From NCBI GenBank assembly GCA_019925795.1, contig CM034304.1:434001-498000 (forward strand): DNA of 64,000 nucleotides, written 5' to 3'. How positions within the stretch are numbered: the stretch's first letter is position 1; each line of letters starts with the position of its first letter. Below, piece after piece: positions 9,981 to 21,743 of the stretch. The notes under the pieces are model-generated. The model did no database searches and had not been told where the DNA came from. It saw nothing but the letters and a program-made list of their open reading frames with translations. This stretch comes from Dendrobium chrysotoxum (Eukaryota > Streptophyta > Magnoliopsida > Asparagales > Orchidaceae). The translations under genes and the position numbers were made by a program.

Positions 9981-11662
9981 TGAAAGTTCGATAGGGATGT
10001 TAAGCCCTAGTGAACTAGTCCCAAGGCTAACCAAGAGGGAGGGTGCATTGGTTATTTAAAAATTTCATGATAACAATAAAAACCTTTTCGATACGTAGCA
10101 GTGGAAACACATAAACAAGAACGAAAAGATCAACCACAGATATTCACCCAAGCAGTTAATATCAAAAAAGTAAAGTGCAAAACTGAATCAGAAAAGCAAA
10201 CCAGATTTTATAGTGGTTCGGTCAACTTGACCTACGTCCACTCCCCGGAGCCTCCCATCCGAGTATTGCACTAAACAAAAAGTGTCTCTCCTTTTGCTCC
10301 CACAGCAAGGCGGAGAAGCCTGTACAAACACCTCCTTTTCATCACACGGTGAGGCAGAGAACCCGACCTCCTTTCGCTTCCTCCTGAAGCAGGCAGAGAA
10401 CCTTCGAACTCCTTTTGCTTCCACCTGAAGCGGGCAGAGAACCTTCGAACTCCTTTTGCTTCCACCTGAAGCGGGCAGAGAACCCCGGATCTTCTTGTGA
10501 ACGATCCTCCCACGATGAACACCGACTAGACGAAAGACGACGAGTGGAGAAGACGACTCTGATCCGTGCTTGGAGCAACCTTAGTGAATCCCTCACTAAC
10601 TCCCCCTCACAAGATCTTCTCTCTCTCTCTCACAACTCTCTCTCTCTAGGGTTTCTCAGGGAAGGAAGGCAGCAAAAGGTTTTCCTTGATTTTGGAAAAA
10701 GTTCTTTTAAAGGAGGGCTTAAAATTTGCCCTAAATCTCAACTGGGGACGATCGATAGATCGTCTTGTATGATCAGTTCAAATTCAGTTGTTTCAGCCTG
10801 GACGATCTGGCACTTCTGGACGATCAGTAGAAAAAAATTTTCATATCGTCCCGTACGATCCTGCGATCGTCTGGGATAATTAATGTAAATTGAGGAAAAT
10901 CGTCCAGAAGACAGTTCGGGTCGCCCAGAGAAATTTGTGCTGGATGACCAAAAAATGACTTGATCGTCCAGGACGATAAGGTCATCGTCCTGTACGATTA
11001 GTTCAAAAAGTGCCCAAATCATCCTGAACATAGTTCGGGACATACAGCTGAAATGCACTAAATGATCATGATCGTCCGGGACGATCCTGCGATCGTCCAG
11101 GACGATATGATCGTATCAACCAAAAATAAATTGCTTTCCTTAATTACCAGACTAAATTAGGCATGATTATACTGGATCATCCGGGATGATACACGTATCG
11201 TCCGGGACGATCAGACCAAGTATCTAAAAATAAGAACTTGCCTAACTTGATCTAGCAGCTGAGAATTTGTGATTTGGGCATATCGTCCCGTACGATCAGG
11301 AGATCGTCCAGGACGATCTGCTTAATCAGGCCCTCTTAACTTAGTCGCCCTAATTAGGGTTTCTATTTTGGCTGGATCGTCCAGGACGATGTGAAAATCG
11401 TCCAGGATGATCTGAACAAAATTTTAACAGAAACTTTAATTCACTCAATCTCTCTCCCTAAGTGTGTGTGTGCAAGGTTACTTAGCTAGGGAATCAGTTA
11501 CATTACAATTGACTCAATAAAAAGAAAAATCATACATTTGACACACTTGGACCCAATCTTGAGTTGGCTTGAGTGGCTCGCAGTTTTTTGTGCCTGAAAC
11601 AGATTAGCCAAGCAAAACACACTAGAAACATATTTGTCATCATCAAAACTAGATTTGCAACA
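9981..11662 (-). repeat. Copy C 3' LTR
   Basis: Reverse-strand LTR of 1682 bp (plus strand TGAAAGTTCG to TTGCAACA). It carries palindrome pairs at about 10740-11415, a CT-rich leader and tandem 41-bp units at about 10385-10480. Confidence 0.92.
10385..10482 (-). repeat. Tandem 41-bp units in copy C 3' LTR
   Basis: Consecutive units AACCTTCGAACTCC plus TTTTGCTTCCACC and GAAGCGGGCAGAG, 41 bp each, the first with variant bases. The 5' LTR shows the same expansion (about 20450-20545). Copy A has one unit fewer. Copy D has three 39-bp variants (55000-55115). It is a small copy-number-variable minisatellite in the transcribed part of the LTR. Confidence 0.75.
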
Positions 11663-11676
11663 ATCTCCCCCTTTTT
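11663..11676 (-). promoter_or_regulatory. Polypurine tract of copy C
   Basis: AAAAAGGGGGAGAT on the minus strand, next to the 3' LTR. It primes plus-strand synthesis. Confidence 0.9.
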
Positions 11677-11909
11677 AATGATGGCAAACATTTGTAAAGT
11701 AGTCTGAAAATACAAGTAAACTAGGAGATCAAACAAACAAATATTTTTTAAATTTTCATTTAACAGCTAAAACAATATAGGAAATATGACTCAGAAAATA
11801 GAAACAAACATGACTACAACTGACTCCCTATTTTGACATCACAAAAAGGCGGAGGGAAAAATAGAATACTGAAATAAAACATAAAATAGAACAACTACAA
11901 AACAGGAAA

Positions 11910-13049
11910 CTAAAACTGAGGCGGATCCTGATCGGAAGAAGGAAGTGGCGGTGGAGGGTAGAAGTAATGGGGAATGGCCTGAAAGTGAGCTCCAAACCAG
12001 GCCATGTCCTGATCGTGCTGCTGTTGCTGCTGCGCAGCATAGTCTGCGAAGCATTGGATGTCCTCATTGTGGTGCTGCTCCTGGGCAACCATGTAGGAGT
12101 CAAAATGGGCCTCCCACTGGTCGAAGCGCTGCACCAGGTGGTCAAAGGGAGAGGCAATGCGAAGGGGTGCAGGTGCCTCTGGTGCAGCAGGAACTGGAAC
12201 AGCCTCTTCCTCTTCTTCCTCAACATCCGGGGCGGGCTCCAGATGTAGTCGGGTGCTGTGTAGGATGTGGAATGAGTTGTTTGTGAAGAAGGAAGGAGGA
12301 ACATCAGGAGGGACAGGATACTGAAGGTCATATTTTGTCTCTAAGGCATAGTGAATAAGATGACCTAAAGCTAGATTTGGGAGACGCCTGTGGCCTGGAT
12401 CTCTAATGGTGGTGAGGTATTCTATGTATCAGATGATCAGATCAGAGGCATTAAATTCTCGACGGGCCATGATGTAGTAGGTGGTCAAGGATAGGATCAG
12501 GGTAATTTGAATTCGATCCCCCGCCTTTGGAATGACAGAGGAATGAAGGACGTGCTGAATGGTCTGGGCATCCTTGAGAAGGGAAGTGCAAGCATTGTCA
12601 TGATAGGGTGCGTTGGTATTGCGAAGGAAGTGATTGGCGACACTCCAATCATAGTCAGGATCAGTGATAAGCGTGTGAATTTTGTCGCCAGTGACAGACA
12701 AGTTGAGAATATAATGAAAATCGTGGGTCGTGAGTTCCACGGGGCGTTGATTTACATAAGATCGAAGAGTGGAATAATTTGCAGAAATTCACAAGTTGGC
12801 AAAGAAGATTCGAAGGAGTTCCAGATTGAAGGGAAAGGCTAAGGTCAGAATGAAGGTGAGGGAGGTGTGTGCGAACAAATCTAAGATGGGATAAATGAGA
12901 GTGCGGGGATTGACAATCTTGGAGTGCGTGATCCCCACATTATGATAGCATTCGAAAGCCGCCTGATCGGTGGCATTCGGGAAGCAAGGATCGACATGTT
13001 CCTGGGACGAACTGGCCCCCTTTTGACGAGACCTTTTACCACCAGCCAT
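11910..13049 (-). pseudogene. ORF2 (env-position ORF), copy C, 380 codons with two stops
   Basis: A single reading frame from ATG (13049) to the PPQF stop (11910-11912), interrupted only by stops at codons 87 (12791-12789) and 207 (12431-12429). The protein has a basic N-terminus (MAGGKRSRQKG), a conserved core with DYDWSVANHFLRNTNAPY and VIPKAGD (from residue 172), an acidic linker, then a helical Gln-rich stretch (YAAQQQQQHDQDM) and a PPPPLPSSDQDPPQF tail. The near-intact frame shows it was a real gene until recently. Copies A, D and E carry homologues in the same position. No transmembrane segment is evident. Function is unknown. Similarity to plant transposon-associated proteins is recalled, not tested. 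Confidence 0.78.
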
Positions 13050-15119
13050 TAGGAACCCAAAGAGGAAAAAAGTAGAAGGAAAGTGGAGGAAAAATGGTGT
13101 GAAACATATAAAGAAAACTGCTGTTTAAATAGAAAACGGACTAATCGTCCCGTACGATCGCGGGATCGTCCGGGACGATTTGGTCATTTATGACGTCTTG
13201 GACGATTGGTCAAAAAGGTGGTCCGATCGTCCAGGACGATCAAAGAACATCCAGGATGATTAGACACAGGTGATCGTCCCGAGGAGTCAGGCTTGACGAC
13301 CGTTGATGAAAAGTATGATCCCTGATGATTAGGTGGATCATCCCGGACGATATGTAATAAATATGTCGGACGGGCCTAATTCCAATCATCTAGCGGCTGA
13401 CACGTGGATCGTCCAGGACGATGAGGTGGATCGTCCAGAACGATGGGCAATAATTGGTGCAATGTTAGCAATTTGATCAGATCAGAATAATATGGATCAT
13501 ATCGTCCAGGACGATATAAGGATCGTCCAGGACGATCACCAATAATTGGAATTTTTCAGCAGCAGGAGCAGTGTGGGGACGATTTTGAACGAATCGTCCA
13601 GGATGATGTTCGGATCATCCAAGATGAAGTGGATCATCCAGGATGATAGTGGTATCATCCAGGACGATGTGAAGAAAATAGAAAAAGATGAAGGATGAAA
13701 GATGATCGATCAGGATCCCAAAAATACAACCATGAAATCAGAATAATAAAAAAAAAAAAATTAACCACACAAACATATAAAAGCATTTTTTTTTTGATTA
13801 GGATGCTCGAGAAAATCAGAATTTTTCCTTAATTTTAGATTCAAAAACCAATGACAGGACGATTGACATCGCTGAAATCCAGAAAAGGTTGGAAATAATC
13901 AACTTTTGTAACTCCGACCCCGGGCACCTTATCGATGCAAACCTCTTTCAAAAAAAAAAATTTGATTCAGAAGAAAAGACATTTGATTTGAAAAGAGATC
14001 CTTTCAACCCTCGTTCCAGAAAAATATCTGATATAATAGTGTTACAAAGTAAAAAATCAGAAATCGGGATTTTCAAAACACAAGCTTTTGAAAATATTAA
14101 GTGGCGCACAGATTTCTCTAAGACATTTAACAATCTGAAAAGGAAGAAAACTTGGTTTGGGCTCATTTTGTGCCTCTTTTTCAAATTGGTTGGCGCTTTG
14201 CGCATCTTTTGATTTTTGATACACTTTGTGTATCCAATTTGGCAATTTCGCATCTTTTTAGTTTCAGGCTCATTTTATGCCTCTTTTTCAAATTATCTAG
14301 CGCACTGTGCATCTTTTATAAGCTTTCTCCCTTTCATAATAATTAAAGAGTCTCAGCTGTGAGATTATCTTCCAGACATAGGAGATGACTCTCCACAGTA
14401 AGGAAGAACGATTTACAAAACAAAAGCCATACAACATATGATAAATGCAATCACTTGGTTTAGAAAATCAAAGTAATGACTCAAGACTTTGAAAAACACT
14501 ACTGATATGAGGCAGATTACTGTAGGAAGATAAAATAATCTCTATTTCAAAAACTAACATTTTAAATTTAAAGAGGATTTTTATTCAAAAGAAACTACAC
14601 ACCAGTAAAGGAATTAGAGGAAGAGAAATAATTATCAATATTTCTTCCCTTTAATTGATTCAGTGAAGTCAATCACTGCCTACCAGCTTCCAAACCAAAA
14701 CAAGGTAAAATCTCCCAGTCAAAAATTCAGATCACCAGAAGTAGTGAGCGGTGATCAGATCTTGAAAAGCATAAAATAGTAAGTGTAAGATATGAACCAG
14801 TAAATAAATAAAAATAGGTAGAAAATCATAGCAAAGTAAATACTCAAATCAAACTAATAGTAAGGCTAACACAAAAATCATCAGAAGAAATAAAATCAAC
14901 TGAGAGCAAATAATCAAATCAAAACTAACTGACAGAAATCAGAAATCAGAATACCAAAACTAACTAACAGAAATCAGAAATCATAATACCAAAAACTAAC
15001 AAACAGAAATAAAAAATCAGAATACCAAAAACTAACTAACAGAAGTCAGAATACCAAAAAATTAACTAATAGAAGTCAGAATACCAATCAGAACAATCAT
15101 AAATAAGTAGTCATCAGAA
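13050..15119 (-). other. Copy C spacer between pol and ORF2
   Basis: Non-coding, 2.1 kb. It contains the palindrome module (13144-13668), the direct repeat (about 14158-14320), and at 14940-15085 several short tandem copies of an ACTAACTAACAGAAATCAGAA-like unit of roughly 40-60 bp. No supported ORF. Confidence 0.7.
13144..13668. promoter_or_regulatory. Paired 15-bp palindromes upstream of copy C ORF2
   Basis: Pairs with starts 21 bp apart include 13144/13165 (ATCGTCCCGTACGAT then ATCGTCCGGGACGAT) and 13633/13654 (decayed). One pair near 13405 has a 22-bp step. The module lies 5' of the ORF2 ATG and matches the LTR palindromes. Confidence 0.8.
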
Positions 15120-18100
15120 TCAAGTATTTATATCAATCACTCCTAATCTGGTTCTCAAAATGCTAAATTAGTCAAAGGCCAGTGGTTTAGTAAATATGTC
15201 AGCCAGCTGATTTTCAGTTGCTACGTGATGTAGCTCAATGTCCCCTTTTGTAACATGGTCCCTAATGAAGTGATGCCTAATATCAATGTGTTTGGTCCTA
15301 GAATGTTGGATTGGATTCTTAGAGATACAGATGGCACTAGTATTATCATACAGAATAGAAATTATGCCAACAGGTACTCCTAAATCCAAGACTTGTTGCT
15401 TCAACCAAAGAACTTGGCCCACACAACTCCCTAAGGCAATGTACTCAGCTTCAGCAGTGGAAAGTACAATTGAGTTCTATTTTCTACTGGACCAGGAAAC
15501 TAACGACTGTCCTATGAATTGACAAGTCCCAGAAGTACTCTTCCTATCCACCCTACACCCCACAAAATCAGAATCAAAATATCTAATGATCTCAAAAGAG
15601 GTGTTGTGCCTAGGGTACCAAATTCCTAGGTTTGGGGTTCCTAAAAGATATTTAAGAATTCTCTTAACAGCAGTCAGGTGGGACTCTTTAGGATCAGCCT
15701 GAAACCTAGCACAAAGACAAACACTAAACATAATATCAGGTCGGCTAGCAGTCAGGTAAAGCAGTGAACCTATTATCCCTCAATACTTCTTTTGATCAAC
15801 AGATTTTCCATTTGAATCCTTATCTAACTGAACTTAAGAGGGCATGGGAGTATTGATTGGCTTGGCTTTATCCATTTCATATTTCTTCAAAATGTCCTTA
15901 GTGTATTTTGATTGATTTAGAAAGGTTCCATCATCCGTTTGCCTTATGCTAAACCCCAAAAAGTAGGACAATTCTCCCATCATACTCATCTCAAACTCCT
16001 TACTCATTGTTTTAGAAAACTCTTCACATAAATATTTATCAGAAGATCCAAAAATTATATCATCAACATAGATCTGGACAATGAGTAAATCATCTCCTAA
16101 TCTCCTCAGAAAAAGGGTGGTGTCTACGCTCCCCTTAACAAACTCTCTTTCTAACAGGAATGTGCTAAGCCTCTCATACTAAGCTCTGGGTGCCTGTTTC
16201 AATCCATATAAGTTCTTTTTTAATTTATAGACATGACTTGGATATTGGGAACTCTCAAAACCTGGGGTTGTTCTACAAGAACATCTTCTTTAATTACCCC
16301 ATTTAAAAAGACACTCTTAACATCCATTTGAAATAGCTTAAATCCCTTATAACAGGCAAAGGCTAGTAGCACTCTAATGGCTTCCAATCTAGCTACAGGG
16401 GAAAAAGTCTCCTCAAAATCAATCCCTTCTATCTGATTATACCCCTTAGCCACCAATCTTGCCTTATTTCTCACCACCACACCAGAATCATTCATCTTAT
16501 TCTTAAAGACCCACTTGGTTCCCATAATACTTTGATTTTTAGGTCTTTCTACTAACTCCCAAACATCATTCCTTACAAATTGATTCAATTCTTCCTGCAT
16601 AGCTAAAATCCAAAATTCATCCGATAAGGCTTGATTGATGTTGGTGGGTTTAGTCATTGAGATAAAGGCAGAATGGTTTACTTCCTTCCTAAGTCCATGC
16701 CTAGACCTAACACCTTCAGAAGGGTCTCCTAAGATCAATTCTTTAGGATGACTCGAAGAATATCTCCAGTCTCTAGGCAACTCGGTTTGAGGTTCTACCC
16801 TTTCCTCCAAATTTGTATTTCTAACTCCTTGGGTAACCTCAACAATCTCTTCATCTTCTACTTCAGATCTAGACTCCTTAGGATCAGATTCATCAAACAC
16901 TACATGGGTTGTTTCTTCCACCACCAAAGTCCTCCTATTGAACACCCTAAAGGATTTCCCCACACTTGAATATCCTAAGAACACTCCTTCATCAGATTTG
17001 GGGTCAAATTTTCCTAAGGGTGACTTCCCGTTATTCAGAATGAAAGCCTTACAACCAAAGACATGGAGGTGGGATAGATTTGGAGTTCTACCCTTAATGA
17101 TCTCATAAGGTGTCGTGTTCAGTTTGACTCTCACATTCACCCTATTCAGCACATAACAGGCAGTGTTCACCGCTTCAGCTCAAAAGTATTTTGGAAGTGA
17201 ATACTCGGTAAGTATGGCTCTAGCGGCTTCCACTAAGGTTCTGTTCTTCATTTCAGCTACCCCAATCTGCTGAGGGGTCCTAGGAGCTGAAAAATTGTGA
17301 CTAATCCCATGATCCTCACAAAAACTTTCAAATCTTTCATTTTCAAACTCCCCTCCGTGATCACTATGGATGGTAATAATCTCACATCCTAACTTCTTCT
17401 GAATCCAAGTAGAGAAGGATCTAAACTCATCAAATGACTCAGATTTATGTGACAAAAACTTAACCCAAGTGAACCTCGAATAATCATCTACAATCACAAA
17501 ACCATAGACTCTCCCCCCTAAGCTGGTAGTGCTAATGGGTCCAAAGAGGTCCATGTGAAGAACTTCTAAAGGTCTAGAGGTGCTAATGTCCTTAACAGAG
17601 TGAAAAGAGGACTGGACTTGCTTCCCCAACTGACAGGCATCACACAGGTGATCCTTAGTGAACTTAAGCTTGGGCACACCTCTAACTAAGTCCTTTTGGG
17701 TGACTCTCCTAAGGGTTTTCATACTGGCATGACACAATCTTCTATGCCATAACCAAGACTCATCAGCAGCAGTTTTTAAGCAAATTGAATAATCAGATTT
17801 AATGCTACTTACATCCAGCTTGTAGATGTTGTTGATCCTTTGCCCCTGCAAAATAACTTCATCATTTAAGCTTAAAATGCAGCCAGTGGGCAGGAATTTG
17901 ATGCTGTATCCCTTGTCACAGAGTTGACTGATGCTCAGCAAGTTGTGTTTCAGTCCATCTACAAGCAAAACATTATCCATCATAAAGTTCTTTGAATCAC
18001 CAATTATACCTGTGCCTACCACCTTTCTGGTGGTGTTATCTCCAAGTGTAACCTTGCCTCCAGCTCTGGCCTTCAGCAAAATGAAATGATTTACATCTCT

Positions 18101-18169
18101 AGTCATATGTATCGAACATCCGCTGTCCAGGTTCCACATGCTCTCACGAGGTCTTGTGTGAGAGCACAC
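15120..18169 (-). pseudogene. pol polyprotein (PR-INT-RT-RNase H), copy C
   Basis: Copia order polyprotein. The protease site LDSGCS follows the start. The integrase zinc region has WHRRLCH and LCDAC. The core has HMDLFGP, HSDHGGEF and a Glu in AEMKNRTL, so the D-D-E residues remain although QQIGVAEM differs from QQNGIAER in copy E. RT starts near 16600, with YVDD at 16070-16059. RNase H has CDNTSAI and ends in DIFTKPLAFD. Lesions are TGG-to-TGA at 17182-17180, a 1-bp loss near 16266 that shifts frame before the RT core, and a stop at 15168 just before the ancestral end (15120). The frame opens right after TTGTAG (18175-18170) and is offset from gag. Confidence 0.85.
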
Positions 18170-18180
18170 CTACAAAAGTA

Positions 18181-19992
18181 TCAAACGTCAGTCTTAGGAA
18201 CCCAAACAGGTTTGGGTTCCTTCTTATGAAAAGAAGAATGCAATGCATGCATGCTGTGCTGTGAAACAGGCAGTTTGGGTTTCCACACCCAATGTGTACT
18301 ACGGTGAACAGTGCAGGTGTGAGAAATATGTCCTAACATGCCACATGAAAAACATCTAACATCAGGAAAAAGGTTAACTAATCTACGTGGATGATAATGC
18401 CTCTTCCTAGATGTATATGAAACATACTTTGATGAACTTGCAACATATTTTTCAAAAGGTGGCGGTGCGTAAAACTGTTCAAAAGTAGGCGATGTTTTGT
18501 TCTTTTCAAAAGCACTGATCTTTACCTTCAAAAACTCATTTTCTTTCTTTAAATTTGCAATTTCAAATTTCAAGGTTCCCTTACTGCTTTCTACTTCACA
18601 TGCCATTGTATCTAACTCTTTAAAAGCTCTTTCTAAGTCCACATGCATAGTTTTTAATGAATCATGCTCAGAAACTAAATCAGAATATTTTTTATTCAAC
18701 TCATCGAATTCATCAAGCAAAGACATGTGATTTGAATTAAGTGTGGAATGATCTTTAACGACAGAATCATGCTCATTTTGTAAAGTTAAGTAATCTAATT
18801 TCAACCTAGCATGAGTTTTCTTAAGCTTCCTATACGATGTATGAATTCTTTCAGAAACTTCAAATAATTGATCGTAGGTAAGCTCACAAACCTCTTCCTG
18901 GTCCGACTAACCAGGGTGATCATCAGCCATCAGACATAAGTTTATTTCCTCCTCTTCAGCTTCAGTCTCAGAAGAGTCGGATGCAGAGTCTGCCCAGAAC
19001 GCCTTCTGAATCCGCTTCTTGTTCTTTCTGAACTTTGGTTTCTCCTCACCCTTCTCCTTGCTTGGGTGAGCTTTAAGTGTTGGATAATCAGCCTTAATGT
19101 GTCCAGGCTTCCTGCATTCAAAACAAACAGATTCAGATGAACCCTTAAAATTTTTATTGGACTTACCCTTGTTCCACTTCTGATAGTTCTTATGTTTCTT
19201 CCTTAGAAAGCTTTTGAATTATCTTGTGATTAAGGCAACATCACCGCTATCAGACCCGGAAGTGCTAGCATCTGAATCTTTGGCCTTTAGTGCCACTGTC
19301 TTCTCTTTCTTGCGTTCACCTGCATCAAGTTGCCTTTGGTTCACTCCTTGATCATAAGCAATGAGTGATCCAAGTAAGCTGTCAATAGAGTAAGTATTTA
19401 AATCTTTAGATTCAGTAATAGTAGTAATCTTAGCATTATAAGAAGCAGGCAAACATCTAAGAATTTTATTCACTCTTTTGTAGTTAGTAAGTTCTCTACC
19501 TAGAACATGCAAAGAGGTAACAATCTGAGTGAACCTTGTGTACATTTCTGAAATAGTCTCACTAGGTTTCATGCGAAAAAGTTTGTAATCATGTAACAAG
19601 ATGTTTAACCTAGACTGTTTGACTTCAGTTGTACCTTCGTATGTTATACATAATCTATCCCAGATTTTCTTTCCCATTAGACAAGTAGAAAAATGCATGT
19701 AGTCTTCAGATTTTAAAGCACAAAAGAAACAGTTCAAGCATTTTGCATTTAACTGTGCTAAATCACGATCATCAAACATCCAATCAACAAAAGGCAATTC
19801 AGCTTTCACATTGTTAATCAATCTAAAAGGTGGTTCGTATCCGTCTTTAACTAAGATCCACATGCGATAATCAATAGATTGCAGAAAAGTAGACATGCGT
19901 GTTTTCCAAAAATCAAAAGGAATATTATCAAACAACGGTGGTCTTGTAATAGAATATCCTTCATCAGTATTACAATTGTTACAGTTAGCCAT
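18181..19992 (-). pseudogene. gag, copy C, 603 codons with two nonsense codons
   Basis: Capsid-like gag from ATG (19992), MANCNNCNTDEGYSITRPP, in one frame to the stop at 18183-18181. Stops are CAA-to-TAA at codon 258 (19221-19219) and CAG-to-TAG at codon 362 (18909-18907). The N-terminal half is the UBN2-like domain. The first zinc knuckle reads CFECRKPGHIKADY: the last Cys (codon 303) is now Tyr. A long heptad-rich coiled coil follows, and a second knuckle CX2CX4HX4C lies near the C-terminus (CFSCGMLGHISHTC). Two knuckles separated by a coiled coil is the family layout, also seen in D, E and G. Confidence 0.88.
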
Positions 19993-20033
19993 TGATCAAA
20001 TTCAAAAGTTTTTAAACCTAAATTTTGAATCCC

Positions 20034-20045
20034 TCTCTGATACCA
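20034..20045 (-). promoter_or_regulatory. Primer binding site, copy C
   Basis: TGGTATCAGAGA on the minus strand, two bases from the 5' LTR. It has one mismatch to the initiator Met-tRNA site. Confidence 0.85.
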
Positions 20046-20047
20046 CT

Positions 20048-21743
20048 TGAAAGTTCGATAGAGATGTTAAGCCCTAGTGAACTAGTCCCGAGGCTAACCA
20101 AGAGGGGGGGTGAATTGGTTATTTAAAAATTTTATGATAATAATGAACATCTTTTCGGTACGTAGCAGCGGAAACACATAAACAAGAACTAAAAGATCAA
20201 CCACAGATATTCACCCAAGCAGTTAATATCGGAAGAGTAAAGTGCAAAACTGAATCAGAAAAGCAAACTAGATTTTATAGTGGTTCGATCAACTTGACCT
20301 ACATCCACTCCCCGGAGCCTCCCCTCCGGGTATTCCACTAAACAAAAAGTGTCTCTCCTTTTGCTCCCACAGCAAGGCGGAGAAGCCTGTACAAACACCT
20401 CCTTTTCTCCCCACGGTGAGGCAGAGAACCCGACCTTCTTTCGCTTCCTCCTGAAGCAGGCAGAGAACCTTCAAACTCCTTTTGCTTCCACCTGAAGCGG
20501 GCAGAGAACCTTCGAACTCCTTTTGCTTCCACCTGAAGCGGGCAAAGAACCCCATATCTTCTTACAAACGATCCTCCCACGAAGAACACTGACTAGACGA
20601 AAGACGACGAGCAGAGAAGATGACTCTGATCCGTGCTTGGAGCAACCTTAGTGAATCCCTCACTAACTCGCCCTCACAAGATCTTCTCTCTCTCTCACAA
20701 CTCTCTCTCTCTAGGGTTTCTCAGGGAAGGAAGGCAGCAAAAGATATTTCCAAATTTTGGAAAAAGTTCTTTTAAAGGAGGGCTTAAAATTTGCCCTAAA
20801 TCTCAACTGGTCGGCCAAGATCACCCAGGACGATCTATAGATCGTCCTGTACGATCAGTTCAAATTCAGCTGTTTTAGCCTGGACGATCTGGCTCTTCTG
20901 GACGATCAGTAGAAAAAATTGTTCATATCGTCCCGTACGATCCTGCGATCGTCCATGATGATTAGTGCAAATTGAGGAAAATCGTCTAGAAGACAGTTCG
21001 GGTCGTCCAGAGATATCTTTGCTGGATGACCAAAAAATGACTTGATCGTCCAGGACGATAGGGTCATCGTCCTGTACGATTAGTTCAAAAAGGCCCCAAA
21101 TCACCCTGAACACAGTTCGGGTCGTACAGCTGAAATGCACTAAACGATCATGATCGTCCGGGACGATCCTGTGATCGTCCAGGACGATATGATCGTATCA
21201 CCAAAAATAAATTGCTTTCCTTAATTACCAGATTAAATTAGGCATGATTTTACTGAATCGTCCGGGACGATACACGTATCGTCCGGGGCGATCAGACCAA
21301 GTATCTAAAAATAAGAACTTGCCTAACTTGATCTAGCGGCTGAGAATTTCTGATTTAGGCATATCGTCCCGTACGATCCAGAGATCGTCTAGGACGATCT
21401 GCTTAATCAGACCCTCTTAACTTAGTTGTCCTAATTAGGGTTTCTATTTTGGCTGGATCGTCCAGGACGATGTGGACATTGTCCAGGACGATCTGAACAA
21501 AATTTGAATAGAAACTCTAATTCACTCAATCTCTCTCCCTGAGTGTGTATGTGCAAGGTTACTTAGCTAGGGAATCAGTTAAATTACAATTGACTCAATA
21601 AAAAGAAAAATCATACATTTGCCACACTTGGACCCGATCTTGAGTTGGCTTGAGTGGCTCGCGGTCTTTTGTGCCTGAAACAGATTAGCCAAGCAAAACA
21701 CACTGGAAACATGTTTGTCATCATCAAAACCAGATTCGCAACA
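20048..21743 (-). repeat. Copy C 5' LTR
   Basis: Reverse-strand LTR of 1696 bp with palindrome pairs (about 20830-21495) and TTTAAAAG at 20776-20769 in the TATA position. Its outer edge joins copy A gag (CTAGCATCTGAATC) rather than copy B, so this LTR may come from a different insertion than the left one. Confidence 0.9.

Larger units (their letters stand above)
9981..21743 (-). mobile_element. Copy C: family 1 Sirevirus-type element, full length
   Basis: Minus-strand element of 11,763 bp with two complete LTRs (9981-11662 and 20048-21743), primer site, gag, pol, spacer with palindromes, ORF2 and polypurine tract. It is the only family 1 copy in the window with all parts. gag has two nonsense codons, pol has nonsense codons and a frameshift, and ORF2 has two stops, so it is not autonomous now. 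Its flanks lie in two different host elements (B on the left, A on the right). It may therefore be a recombinant of two insertions. Confidence 0.9.
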
